Translations under genes and position numbers: made by a program
Notes under the pieces: generated by a model
Seen by the model: the letters and a program-made list of their open reading frames with translations, nothing else
What the model was told of the DNA's origin: nothing
The model's database searches: none
Shown: positions 59,301-64,000 of the stretch, piece after piece
How positions within the stretch are numbered: position 1 is the stretch's first letter
How the letters are laid out: each line of letters starts with the position of its first letter
NCBI GenBank assembly: GCA_008828725.1
Contig: MEHQ01002668.1
Location: 221,026 to 285,025 of the forward strand
Direction: 5' to 3'
From: Saccharina japonica
Taxonomy: Eukaryota; Sar; Phaeophyceae; Laminariales; Laminariaceae
Length of the DNA stretch: 64,000 nucleotides

Positions 59301-61623
59301 GAAGCTAGCAGTCGAAAATCGAACCCATCCTCTTCCCTGTGGAACTCTGTATTGTGTATTTATGTACGAACCGGCAGCTGGCGTTAAATCTGCCCGTTCA
59401 GGTGAACTTCCTCAGACGTGCCCGAACGAAAGTATGCGGTTCGAATGTCTTATAATGTTCTATATAATGATGAAGGGTTTCGTCAAGAAGCTGTGAGGCA
59501 TTCGTCCCCGACGGTGAGCTTATTTTTGGCTTCTATCGGCTAACGGTGGCCACCACCCCGACCCGGAACTCTGACCCTAACCGTAACCCTAACCAGAGGC
59601 ATGGTTGGTTGGTGTGCCACCTGGTCGTTATGCTTGAAAAGGCTATATTCGCTTGTTCCGGCACAGGTAATAAGGAAGTTCGTCTGAACGGGCAGATCTA
59701 TACGTATACGCAAACGTGTCACACGAACCGGTTCTGCACAGCAGCCCTGTTTCGGGAATAGAATCGGAAGGGCTGAAACCTAAAAACTACCTGTACAACG
59801 TGAAATCGGAACATCGAAAAATGGACTTTTCCAACTTCCAACAGCAGGGTCGAACGCTACTGCTGTAGTGCCAGACGACCGCACAGACTATTAATAATAT
59901 TAATACATATTTATAGTACAGACCATGACGCATAGACTTGAGTGGGATTCCGACCCAGTTCGTCCTGCTTGTTTACGCAGAAAGATAACTGGTTACAGCA
60001 GAAAGGAACGACTCGGTACTCGGTACGTGGTCGTTCTCGTCTCGTGACAATTCACTCGTGCATACGGCATAATACTGGACATACCGGTATACTGAACCAG
60101 TACATCGTGCTTCGTCCGTACGGCGTATGGGAAGCTCGACGTTCGTTTGAGAAATGTTACGGTAAGTAGTGGCAGCATGGCGGCACTTTTAGGCTAGGTA
60201 CAAGTACCCTAACCCTAACCCTGCGTAACCGTAAGGACGGTTTAGTGTGAAGAACACACGCACGAGTAATATGGCACAGGAGCTTTAAGTCTGGTATGAA
60301 CGGTATGTGCGGTGTACCGCACCGCCGTGTCACCGCACCGCCGTGTGTACTAACCTAATAACAACGCCCATGTCCCGGAATATAATTACATTTTGGATTC
60401 AATAGTAATATACACACATTCGTTATATATGTCGGGCCATGGTGTGGGTACCAGTACCTGTACTCGTACTAATGTACGATAGTTACACAACAGCACTCCA
60501 AACATCGGCTACTACATATCATATCATACGTAGCGATCGATACGATGCGTCTGCTTGCGTCTGCCTGCGAGCTTCAACAACAATACAGCTGACGGTCCAT
60601 CTATCTATCGTCTATATACCACATATCGTCGTCTAGACGTCGAGATGGGCGACAGACGACAGACAACGAGCGCATGGGCAGCCTGCGGCCCAGACTTACT
60701 CCTCGATTACGGAGAGGTCAGCGGGCCAACAACAATACAATGCCAGACCACCAAAGAGCGAGGGGGGAGACGACTTCTGGCGTGGGTGAGGGTGTGTTAC
60801 GTACTGAGTTGTGTCAACGTGTGATACATACCAGGTATGTACCATGGCGCTGGCGATTGGAAGTAAAGGCCAAACGGTCGCAGGGCGTCAAGACCGAGTG
60901 ATGAGCGGTAACGCGCTCGTGGGGAGCTGGGAGGAGGGGGAGGTGGGGTTCATCCGCGTCCTTTACTTGCACATAGAGCTGTCGTCGTCGCACTGCTCTT
61001 TTTGAGGCGGAATGAGAACTTTGATTTCAAAGGCAACCGCAGCTGTTTTTTTCACAGAGTTTTACTGCTGTGCCTGGCTGTGCTGCTGTTGCTGCTGCTG
61101 CTTCTGCGAACTACAGAACATTGTTGGTTGAGCAACGGGGTTTGCGGAAGGGCAGGGACAAGCGGCTGGTGGCTACTCAAGGCACCGCAGCGCTATGATA
61201 CGACGTGTACGTAAGCCCATCCCGTAAGCATCACCAGCAGCAGCAGTGCCAATTCTTCTGAAGGCCCTTGTTTAGAACGCTATGATTATTCTGGTACAAA
61301 ACACAAGCAGCTCTTTTTCGTTGATGAACGCAGAACTTTCCAGCGAGCGGCCTCTCTCCTCTTTACCGCACCCCACCCGCAATCAATCTCTAACCAAAAT
61401 ACACACCTCCCATGGCTACTATCTGCCTGCCTGCCTGCCTTAACGCACGACTGGACCACGGGCGGGTTCGTCGCAAGTACTCGTAGGTTGCCTCACCTAC
61501 TACGTCCGGCTGTCCCCCATAGTTCGGCGTGGCCTGCGGAGCTGGGGAGTTGAGGTCCGCCGGCTGCTGCTGCTGCGGCTGCTGCTGGTCCTTGCTCTTC
61601 TTCTTGAACATGATCGCCAGCAC
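41221..61623 (-). CDS. Gene 2: BAR domain plus SH3 domain protein, whole span (3' end missing)
   Basis: Seven exons on the minus strand join with matching phases: 61623-61497, 55725-55565, 54765-54481, 52703-52488, 50552-50425, 42391-42145 and 41319-41221. The product of at least 417 residues (counted from MFKKK) has a Gln/Pro-rich N-terminus, a BAR domain (about residues 40-270), a Ser/Thr/Gly/Ala-rich linker and the first half of an SH3 domain. BAR dimers bind and bend membranes; amphiphysin/endophilin-type proteins use SH3 to recruit Pro-rich partners in endocytosis. The last SH3 exon is not found and may lie in the N gap. Introns reach 8.0 and 5.8 kb. Confidence 0.8.
41328..41392 (+). repeat. 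G-tract element abutting gene 2 exon 7
   Basis: A run of 13 G, then TACTTCGTTTTCATGCATGG and GTAGTCGTATGACCATAG. Read in gene 2's direction, the tract is a run of C that ends 8 bp before the acceptor CAG, so it supplies the polypyrimidine tract of this splice site. Confidence 0.8.
41831..42060. repeat. (CTACTG)n / (TAC)n microsatellite
   Basis: Imperfect trinucleotide and hexanucleotide runs, interrupted at about 41940-42000 by unique sequence, within gene 2 intron 6. Confidence 0.8.
42145..42391 (-). CDS. Gene 2 exon 6: Ser/Thr/Gly-rich linker
   Basis: After the acceptor AATAAG one G completes a Gly codon. The frame then reads LARGMSGAIKDASHASRDDS, a Ser/Pro-rich stretch, TGTTGTPAGG and GGSWWDKHTATAEAK to a phase-0 donor AAG|gtgaga. 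It is probably disordered, linking BAR and SH3. An alternative start at MSGAIK would make a separate gene, but phase agreement with exon 5 (2) and exon 7 (0) favours one gene. Confidence 0.7.
42581..42738 (+). repeat. Two tandem type-2 G-tract elements
   Basis: Each starts with a G run, then TACTCATTTGTTGCTTGCC or CACTTAGTTGTTGCTCACC, and ends TTGACCATTGACCACGCAT and CTTTCGAGA. This variant also occurs at 15880 and 50717 in reverse. It lies directly against the left LTR. Confidence 0.75.
42742..43255 (+). mobile_element. Left LTR of Ty3-type retrotransposon
   Basis: Starts TGATATTGGGTTTCAGTA, and its first ~165 bp match 50167-50390. Within it are GAGTCAGCCTCC, GACTAACAATAATGAGGTA and, near its end, AATAAAAGACGACTTC, which could be a polyadenylation signal. 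The right boundary is uncertain. Confidence 0.6.
43296..44084. repeat. Palindromic minisatellite of ACTCCGAGTA units
   Basis: Dozens of ATACTCCGAGTACT / ATACTCGGAGTA words, each itself a near-palindrome, lie in two blocks (43296-43615 and 43715-44035). These are separated by a small inverted repeat GGGAGCATGTG/CACATGCTCCC. GTGGAGGACTAC occurs just before (43285) and just after (44090) the array, suggesting a 12-bp target duplication. Confidence 0.75.
44219..45352 (+). pseudogene. Retrotransposon gag-like region, interrupted
   Basis: An ATG at 44219 opens MPSVKITKAQQANGGCRQAP, which soon meets stops. After the inserted G-tract repeat (44624-45072) a frame continues as NLMPSNRPDSPTHTKVAQEA and on to LGLSFEERCVV before a stop at 45350. 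Placement between LTR and integrase makes gag the likely identity. No CCHC zinc knuckle is seen. Confidence 0.4.
44624..45072 (+). repeat. Long G-tract repeat with both ends
   Basis: G run, TACTCATGTCGTGCACGG, CGTATGACCATAGACCCTCG, GTTTTCACCAACCAGGCAGA, then 300 bp more: GCGAAGCGCCGTGAGGTATT, AACTCATTGAAGCTGTC in reverse form, GTGTGGCCACTTCCGGAGAC, GTGATACGACCATTCCCCTT and GGTGACCGCC, then an A run and a second long G run. A near-identical reverse copy lies at 51278-51690. It splits the gag-like region. Confidence 0.75.
45485..47075. repeat. Array of alternating palindromes, about 445-bp period
   Basis: Three palindrome centres of GGAGGAAAGAGCTTTCC type lie at about 45840, 46282 and 46727. 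They alternate with inverted AAAAAGCAGGCCTTCCGCCC / GGGCGGAAGGCCTGCTTTTT arms centred near 46055 and 46505. The outer flanks (45485-45600 and 46960-47075) are also inverted copies of each other. Frames on both strands are open through much of it, a result of the symmetry. It sits where gag or early pol would be. Confidence 0.85.
47668..47791. mobile_element. MITE inserted in the integrase core
   Basis: GGGGGACGATAGTAAATAC at the left and ACTAGTGTTTACTACATTAG at the right, with inner AGTAAATAGGACC / GGTCCTATTTACT inverted repeats. It separates the first and second catalytic aspartates of the integrase. Flanking TTAC and GTAA may mark the target site. Confidence 0.75.
48485..48829 (+). mobile_element. 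tRNA-derived SINE, copy 2, inside the integrase
   Basis: A box-like GGTGGGCTAGCAGGTAACC and B box-like GAGTTCGAGCC, with the same tail as copy 1 at 40303, ending in A-rich sequence. Integrase homology breaks after the codons for WTGPY and resumes with YKVLCAGPG. ATAC on both sides may be a short target duplication. Confidence 0.8.
49301..50166 (+). other. 3' part of the retrotransposon, undefined
   Basis: Fragments such as YRVEMARK just after 49300 and ETETLYTP near 49420 look like the C-terminal end of pol. From 49440 to 50160 no family is recognisable. An open frame at 49807-50013 has nothing to support it. Confidence 0.35.
50167..50390 (+). mobile_element. Right LTR fragment of the retrotransposon
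   Basis: Begins TGATATTGGGTTTCAGTA like the left LTR, and shares GAGTCAGCCTCC, GCTGGGAGACT, GACTAACAATAATGAGGTA and AAGGCCAGTGCAG. A 60-bp piece near 50280-50340 is not present in the left copy, and the match stops near 50390. The end lies only about 35 bp from gene 2 exon 5. Confidence 0.65.
50425..50552 (-). CDS. Gene 2 exon 5: end of BAR region
   Basis: Acceptor CTCCCCAG, then VNEMVARDPQEVAKEVEALG and KDGMNAPFTLPASEYGSS with four Gly codons to a phase-2 donor GG|gtgagc. If not spliced, TGA ends the protein here, so a short isoform is conceivable. A single ambiguous base lies just upstream at 50636. Confidence 0.7.
50717..51095 (-). repeat. G-tract repeats, reverse orientation (two copies)
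   Basis: 50717-50792 is a type-2 copy ending ATGAGTACCCCCCCC. About 50800-51095 is a long-type copy from AAGTGGCCACAC through GATGCAGCTCACCC, ATTGTAGGGATGCGAGGGTC and ATGAAAATGAAGTGCACC to a C run. Ambiguous bases at 50802 and 50853 show poor sequence quality here. Confidence 0.75.
51278..51690 (-). repeat. Long G-tract repeat, reverse copy of 44624-45040
   Basis: Starts at a T run and GGCGGTCACCAAAGCTGG, runs through AATGGTCGTATCACGTAGTG, AGTGGCCACACCAGAAATTA, CAGGATGCAGCTCACCCTCC and GGTTGGTGAAAACCCAACGC, and ends CATATGACTGCGGCCGTGCA and a short G run. Confidence 0.8.
51691..52200 (+). other. Unassigned open frame in gene 2 intron 4
   Basis: From the repeat end, a frame reads WPAKDLEDEGGLYMFNPPPA, then ILGEQYRHPVEINEKGEHIK and LQRWLRNIG. 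This has coding-like composition, with a continuation rich in Pro/Ala to about 52190. It resembles no domain I know. An element-encoded protein fragment is likely, since it lies directly behind a G-tract repeat and opposite gene 2. Confidence 0.3.
52405..52445 (-). repeat. Short G-tract element end beside gene 2 exon 4
   Basis: Plus-strand CGGCCATGCATGACATGAGT followed by ACA and a C run. In gene 2's direction the G run begins about 43 bp after the exon 4 donor. Confidence 0.65.
52488..52703 (-). CDS. Gene 2 exon 4: BAR domain, second half
   Basis: Acceptor TGTCTCAG, then VRELKEKPGADAAKLSNNEA, KLTAARQRLQEATSKLFKAF and onward to FKKAEQGFFGAASAA; phase 0 at both ends, donor GCG|gtgagt. The order D-x-x-K-L-x-x-N-E-x-K-L-x-x-A and the later F-x-x-A-E-x-x-F-F match BAR helices 2 and 3 in amphiphysin/endophilin-type proteins. 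Confidence 0.85.
52755..53285. repeat. Tandem repeat with GCCGATTGGTTCACGC core
   Basis: About ten diverged units of roughly 50 bp, each with GGTGGCCAAAGCCGATTGG and TCACGCTC. The core includes ATTGG, an inverted CCAAT word. It lies in gene 2 intron 3. Confidence 0.75.
53330..53410. repeat. Degenerate telomere-like CCCGAACCCTA repeat
   Basis: AACCCGAATCCTACCCCGAA then CTCTAACCCGAACCCTAGCC; similar tracts are at 58255, 59568 and 60203. Confidence 0.5.
53722..53890. mobile_element. MITE carrying a second, Stowaway-like MITE
   Basis: The outer ends are GGACCATAGTAAATAGGACC and TATTTACTATGGTCC, as at 32476. Inside, at about 53780-53862, CCACTCTGTCCCGAAATATA on the left is perfectly mirrored by TATATTTCGGGACAGAGTGG on the right, next to TA dinucleotides. 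The inner element has the CTCTGTCCCGAAATATAAG end typical of Stowaway (Tc1/mariner) MITEs. Confidence 0.8.
54030..54295. repeat. C-rich tandem repeat of GTACCCCCCAAAATTA units
   Basis: Short GTACCCCCAAAAA units are organised into a higher-order repeat of about 110 bp (54046 and 54156) marked by GTACACCACCAAAATGCC. The reverse strand reads Gly/Tyr/Phe-rich strings, which I regard as composition only. Confidence 0.8.
54355..54450 (-). repeat. G-tract element facing gene 2 exon 3 donor
   Basis: Plus strand: CCCAGCATTGTAGGGATGCG, GTCATACGACTACAGCCATG, GAAAATGAAGTACACC, then an interrupted C run. In gene 2's direction the G run begins about 30 bp beyond the exon 3 donor. Confidence 0.8.
54481..54765 (-). 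CDS. Gene 2 exon 3: BAR domain, first half
   Basis: Acceptor ACACGCAG, then MTKVHQTMRRQLDCVRALCL and onward through DEEMRKRLDGDVVMALESLG to MVHSRNNLKLDYDHYVRK; phase 0 at both ends, donor AAG|gtggga. The motif LDYDxYxRK followed by VRELK from exon 4 is a hallmark of the BAR family. Confidence 0.85.
54790..54902. repeat. (GGGTTT)n telomere-like microsatellite
   Basis: Imperfect GGTTTGGGTTTGGGTTTTGG run in gene 2 intron 2. It is a variant of the TTTAGGG-type repeat and could be telomere-derived or simple slippage. Confidence 0.7.
55320..55560. repeat. (ACACAACAC)n / (CCCAACAC)n microsatellite
   Basis: About 230 bp of ACACAACAC, CCAACACCC and CAATACCC units, ending only 4 bp before the gene 2 exon 2 donor position (55564). 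Both strands have long open frames from the repetition; I do not call them genes. Confidence 0.9.
55565..55725 (-). CDS. Gene 2 exon 2: N-terminal BAR helix
   Basis: Acceptor CTGGGCAG. Two bases complete Gly, then ESDTAANKAGMIDKFSTGRR, RLRENIAQKTGKEA and FEERWQPVIDLRDK to a phase-0 donor AAG|gtggag. Fits the amphipathic start of a BAR domain, joining exon 3 without a break. Confidence 0.75.
55835..56013. repeat. (AGTAGC)n microsatellite
   Basis: Pure AGTAGC hexamers at about 55955-56005, preceded by AGTGGC/AGTAGC mixtures from 55835. Confidence 0.9.
56520..56680. repeat. GATC-rich dispersed repeat
   Basis: GGTGGGAGCCGTGTAGCCTG, GTTGGATCTGTACTTTACAG, GTAGGATCTAGATCATCTGC in the reverse arrangement of the 19432-19760 copy. 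Confidence 0.6.
56845..57166 (-). mobile_element. About 320-bp MITE with 40-bp inverted ends, copy 1
   Basis: The left end GCCCGTGCAGGCAACCTTTCC mirrors the right end GGGAAGTTCGCCTGAACGGG. The interior AAGCACAACGACCACCTC and CCAACCAACCAGGCCTCTCG are the reverse complement of the copy at 59388. No coding capacity. Confidence 0.75.
57722..57772. repeat. Solo end of the 320-bp MITE family
   Basis: CATGTCTGAGGAAGTTCAAG and GCTGAACGGGCAGAAT match one terminal repeat of the elements at 56845 and 59388, without the rest. Confidence 0.55.
57955..58137. mobile_element. Intact MITE of the CTCTATAGCGCCGG family
   Basis: GTGGTCCCTCTATAGCGCCG at the left mirrors CGCTATAGAGGGACCACTAC at the right. The interior has CAGCGGGAAAAACCGGCGCT and CACCGGCGCTATAGCGG. 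At about 180 bp this is the reference copy for the expanded one at 5977. Confidence 0.85.
58253..58296. repeat. Interstitial telomere-like CCCTAACCCTAA repeat
   Basis: CCCGAACCCTAACCCTAACC then TTAACCCGAACCCTA. Similar short tracts occur at 59568-59595 (inside the MITE copy 2) and 60203-60222. CCCTAA is a possible telomere unit, but the arrays are too short to indicate a chromosome end. Confidence 0.65.
59388..59697 (+). mobile_element. About 310-bp MITE with 40-bp inverted ends, copy 2
   Basis: CTGCCCGTTCAGGTGAACTT then CCTCAGACGTGCCCGAACG at the left; GGAAGTTCGTCTGAACGGGC at the right. Contains CCCTAACCGTAACCCTAACC and GGTTGGTTGGTGTGCC inside. Opposite in orientation to copy 1. Confidence 0.75.
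61497..61623 (-). CDS. Gene 2 exon 1 (start)
   Basis: MLAIMFKKKSKDQQQPQQQQ, then PADLNSPAPQATPNYGGQPD and VV, ending G|gtgagg in phase 1. Two Met codons compete; MFKKK at 61611 gives a basic, Gln-rich start and is an equally good choice. No acceptor-like site is needed upstream, and the segment before it on the minus strand shows no open continuation of note. Confidence 0.65.
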
Positions 61624-64000
61624 TGCTTGCGTGCGTCCGTGCGAGCGTGTGTGTGCTTTGGCTCCAAGCCCCTCTGATCTAGCTCCCTCCTTGGCTCGCT
61701 GTTCGCTCAGGTGTAAGATCGACCAGTTCCAGTCCCGCTCCTCGGCACAAGCGTTTGCGCCAACGGTATACGTCGAAGGGTTGTTGAGAGTTGATGAGAG
61801 GTGAAGAAAAAAATGAGGAAAAAAAACGACTTTCAGGTATTGGAAACCTTTCGATGGAAGGCCGAATGGTCAGGGAAAAGGGGAGAAACCGCCAAAAAAC
61901 GAAAATTCACGTCAGCTGTGAGTTAGACCGACTGAATAGTTGATACAACTTTCAACTTTGGAAGATCGTATCAGCAGAATCGGTGAAGTAAGATATACCG
62001 CCGTAGATAGATAGATGCGGTCGGTTACGTTTATGTATACGCTTGTACCGGCTCGCGGGGATAAACACATCATCATTGATTGTATACCTTGATACCGGTA
62101 CGTACCACAAGAAGAAAGTATCAATGGTAGCCGGTACGTATGTGTTATTACTTTAGTAGTGCGATAGCTTGATGTTGTATATACGTAGACTTGTTGTAGA
62201 GTACGGTACTCGGTACTTGTACTTTTTTAGCAATATCCATGTGTTGTTTTGTGTTGATGTGTTTTTCTCATAATCTACGACGAGCAGCAGCAAGCGATGA
62301 TAGAAAAAAAGTCAAACTGCTTGTTGTTGTTGTATGGGTGACATGCCCCCGTCCAACGTCCAACCGTCGTGTGGATACAGAGCTTCTTCTCATGAAGATC
62401 CTTCACGGAGGTCTTAAAGTAGTATACCGCCGTATATCATACACAAAATAAGTACTCGACAATCGTATAGATATATCCGTTGTCGTTACAATCACACTTA
62501 CTTCGTACGACGTACTTCTTGTATAAAGTACGACAGACATCGATCGGTTACGCCTTTCGTACACATCGTACACCTTACACGTACTACTAGTGATGTACTG
62601 CTACTCCAATAGCAGCTAGCTGTGTGTGTACACAGTAGTACAATTGAAGTACAGGGCACAGAGTACACGTATGATGTATACGAGTCTACAACAGCAAGAC
62701 AAAAAGACAAGCATAAAGTACAAACAAGCACAAGTACACAACAACTGTGGTGAGTGTTGTACTGCTGTAGTAATGTCCTTCACCATTCTCCCCCCGCTCA
62801 TCGCCGGGGGGGGGGGGTTGGTATGTAAATAGTTTGGCTGCTCATATTATACCTAAAAGGCACAAGACGGTTGGTTGTTGATTTTTGTGATCTGGCTTTT
62901 TCTACGCTACACTAATTTGGTACTCGTACCTGGTACGTTTTACAAACAACAAACCCCCCTGCTTATTGTTGTCGTATTGAAGGTGCCGCAAGTAAACTAG
63001 ACATCGGGTGCGTGCATGAAGTAAAGAACACCAACAGAGATAACCTTCAGAACAGACTATGTGTGTGTTTTTGCTTCGTACGGTATTTTACAGTATGTCA
63101 TTAATTAGCAATGCGTACATAATCGATCCCTACCGTTTATAATTGCCTCGTATCTTGACACAGACATTGTCGGCAAGAGGACACGACCCTGGCGTGAAAT
63201 CACATTGGGCTTCCAATATATCGTCTACGAGCAATGGCCGGCTGATCCGTCGCACTGGGATGAAGTGCTTCACGTCTCCGCCTCTGCCCCTGACCCCCCC
63301 TTGTGGACGCCGCTTGTAACGCCAGACGCGCGGGCGTAACTTTTCCGCGATATAAAAGGCGGCTCTCTGAACTGTCTAAGTGATGACCACTCTCATAAGG
63401 TGTGTCTGCAAGCCTAAAAGCAACGCGAGTTGTAGGGGCTGTCTCGACTCTCTGTCAAGTCAACTTGGCGATCATGGTACACCTGCTTCCGTCGACAGGG
63501 CCACCTGCGCTCGTACGGTCGTTGTCACAGAGTAGCCGGCGGAAACACAAGCCCGGCACCTTCTTCGCGCTCATACACAGTTATCTCGTGAAAAACGACA
63601 ACAACCACGTCACGACATAAGCGGCGTTCACAGTTTTACGGCAGCGTCACACACGACTCTCTCTCTCTCTCTCTCGCACGCGTCGCAACTCGCAAGGTAA
63701 CGACAACCATATACATTTCCAGCTCGGCTCATCTCTGGACGACCGAATGCAACACCAACGTGGCATCGCAGATGCTTCACCCTCCACTCTTGATTGTGTG
63801 ATAACGGTGCCCGCATCGCTGCCGCGCGTGCTTGACTCGATCGCGGTGTTATCAACCCCAAACCTGAATACCTCGGGCGCTCACCTCTATTGCGAGAGGA
63901 CCAGCGCCTGGAACGCACTACGACCCTGCGAACGCAGCGGAAAGCAAGCCCCAGCGTGCTAAATCCGGAGTATTTATTTATCAGCGACAACTGACCGGTC
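61624..64000. other. Upstream of gene 2; no supported gene
   Basis: Contains the presumed 5' untranslated region and promoter of gene 2, AT-rich DNA with TACGAGTA/TACCGGTAC words, a G run at 62805-62816 and a (CT)n run at 63656-63675. Two opposing open frames after 63400 overlap each other and show no domain. Confidence 0.4.
63351..63357 (+). promoter_or_regulatory. Possible TATA box
   Basis: TATAAAA in a GC-rich setting, with an ATG at about 63392 and an open frame from 63402 downstream. No gene can be identified, so this is only a candidate for a plus-strand promoter near the window edge. Confidence 0.2.

Larger units (their letters stand above)
55726..61496 (-). other. Gene 2 intron 1 (5.8 kb)
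   Basis: Joins exon 1 (phase 1) and exon 2. It contains the repeats and MITEs listed below. Open frames at 57273-57554, 58911-59294 and 60439-60900 have no recognisable domain and are probably chance. Confidence 0.6.

Noticed and set aside
58253..60222. Chromosome end or telomere
   Set aside because: CCCTAA tracts are short, degenerate, scattered and embedded in other repeats.
63402..63990. Genes on both strands at the right edge
   Set aside because: Two overlapping opposite frames without domains or splice signals; only the TATA-like word is noted, with low confidence.

Overview
The window is a piece of a nuclear eukaryotic genome. Coding sequence is sparse, GT-AG introns are long (up to about 15 kb), there is an unresolved N gap, and much of the DNA is repeats: microsatellites, MITE-like elements, tRNA-derived SINEs and a decayed Ty3-type retrotransposon. 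My best guess is a stramenopile alga, possibly a brown alga. The support is GC-rich exons in AT-mixed introns, phase-0-rich gene structures and an NB-ARC P-loop relic. This placement is inference, not proof.

Two multi-exon genes can be reconstructed because successive exons have matching splice phases. Gene 1 (+ strand, 382-33725) encodes a very long Ala/Glu/Lys-rich coiled-coil protein. It has an 11-copy 14-residue repeat, Gly-rich and low-complexity linkers, and a compact C-terminal region spread over the last exons. It looks like a golgin or tether-like scaffold, but I cannot name the family. Gene 2 (- strand, 61623 to 41221, 3' end not found) encodes a BAR-domain protein with a C-terminal SH3 domain, like amphiphysin or endophilin, expected to act in membrane curvature and endocytosis. 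The two genes converge on a 33.7-41.2 kb region that contains the N gap.

Layout: 0.4-16 kb is the first intron of gene 1, full of repeats and holding the P-loop relic near 12.3 kb. 16.3-26.1 kb is a rearranged exon cluster in which blocks X, Y and Z occur as X, (YZ) inverted, X, Y, Z, X, Y-truncated, with copies that look identical. 26.3-33.7 kb holds the remaining gene 1 exons. 33.7-41.2 kb is convergent intergenic DNA with a gap and a SINE. 41.2-61.6 kb is gene 2. Its 8-kb fifth intron contains a chromodomain-type Ty3 retrotransposon that was itself invaded by a MITE, a SINE, a G-tract repeat and a palindromic minisatellite. 61.6-64 kb is upstream DNA with no gene I can support.

The most unusual signals are a repeat family headed by a G homopolymer that repeatedly faces exon boundaries, fold-back elements built from GGGTC/GACCC arms, a 20-bp minisatellite of CCTG plus sixteen G, the perfect-looking inverted exon duplication, and strong enrichment of the short palindrome-like word TACCAGGTA.
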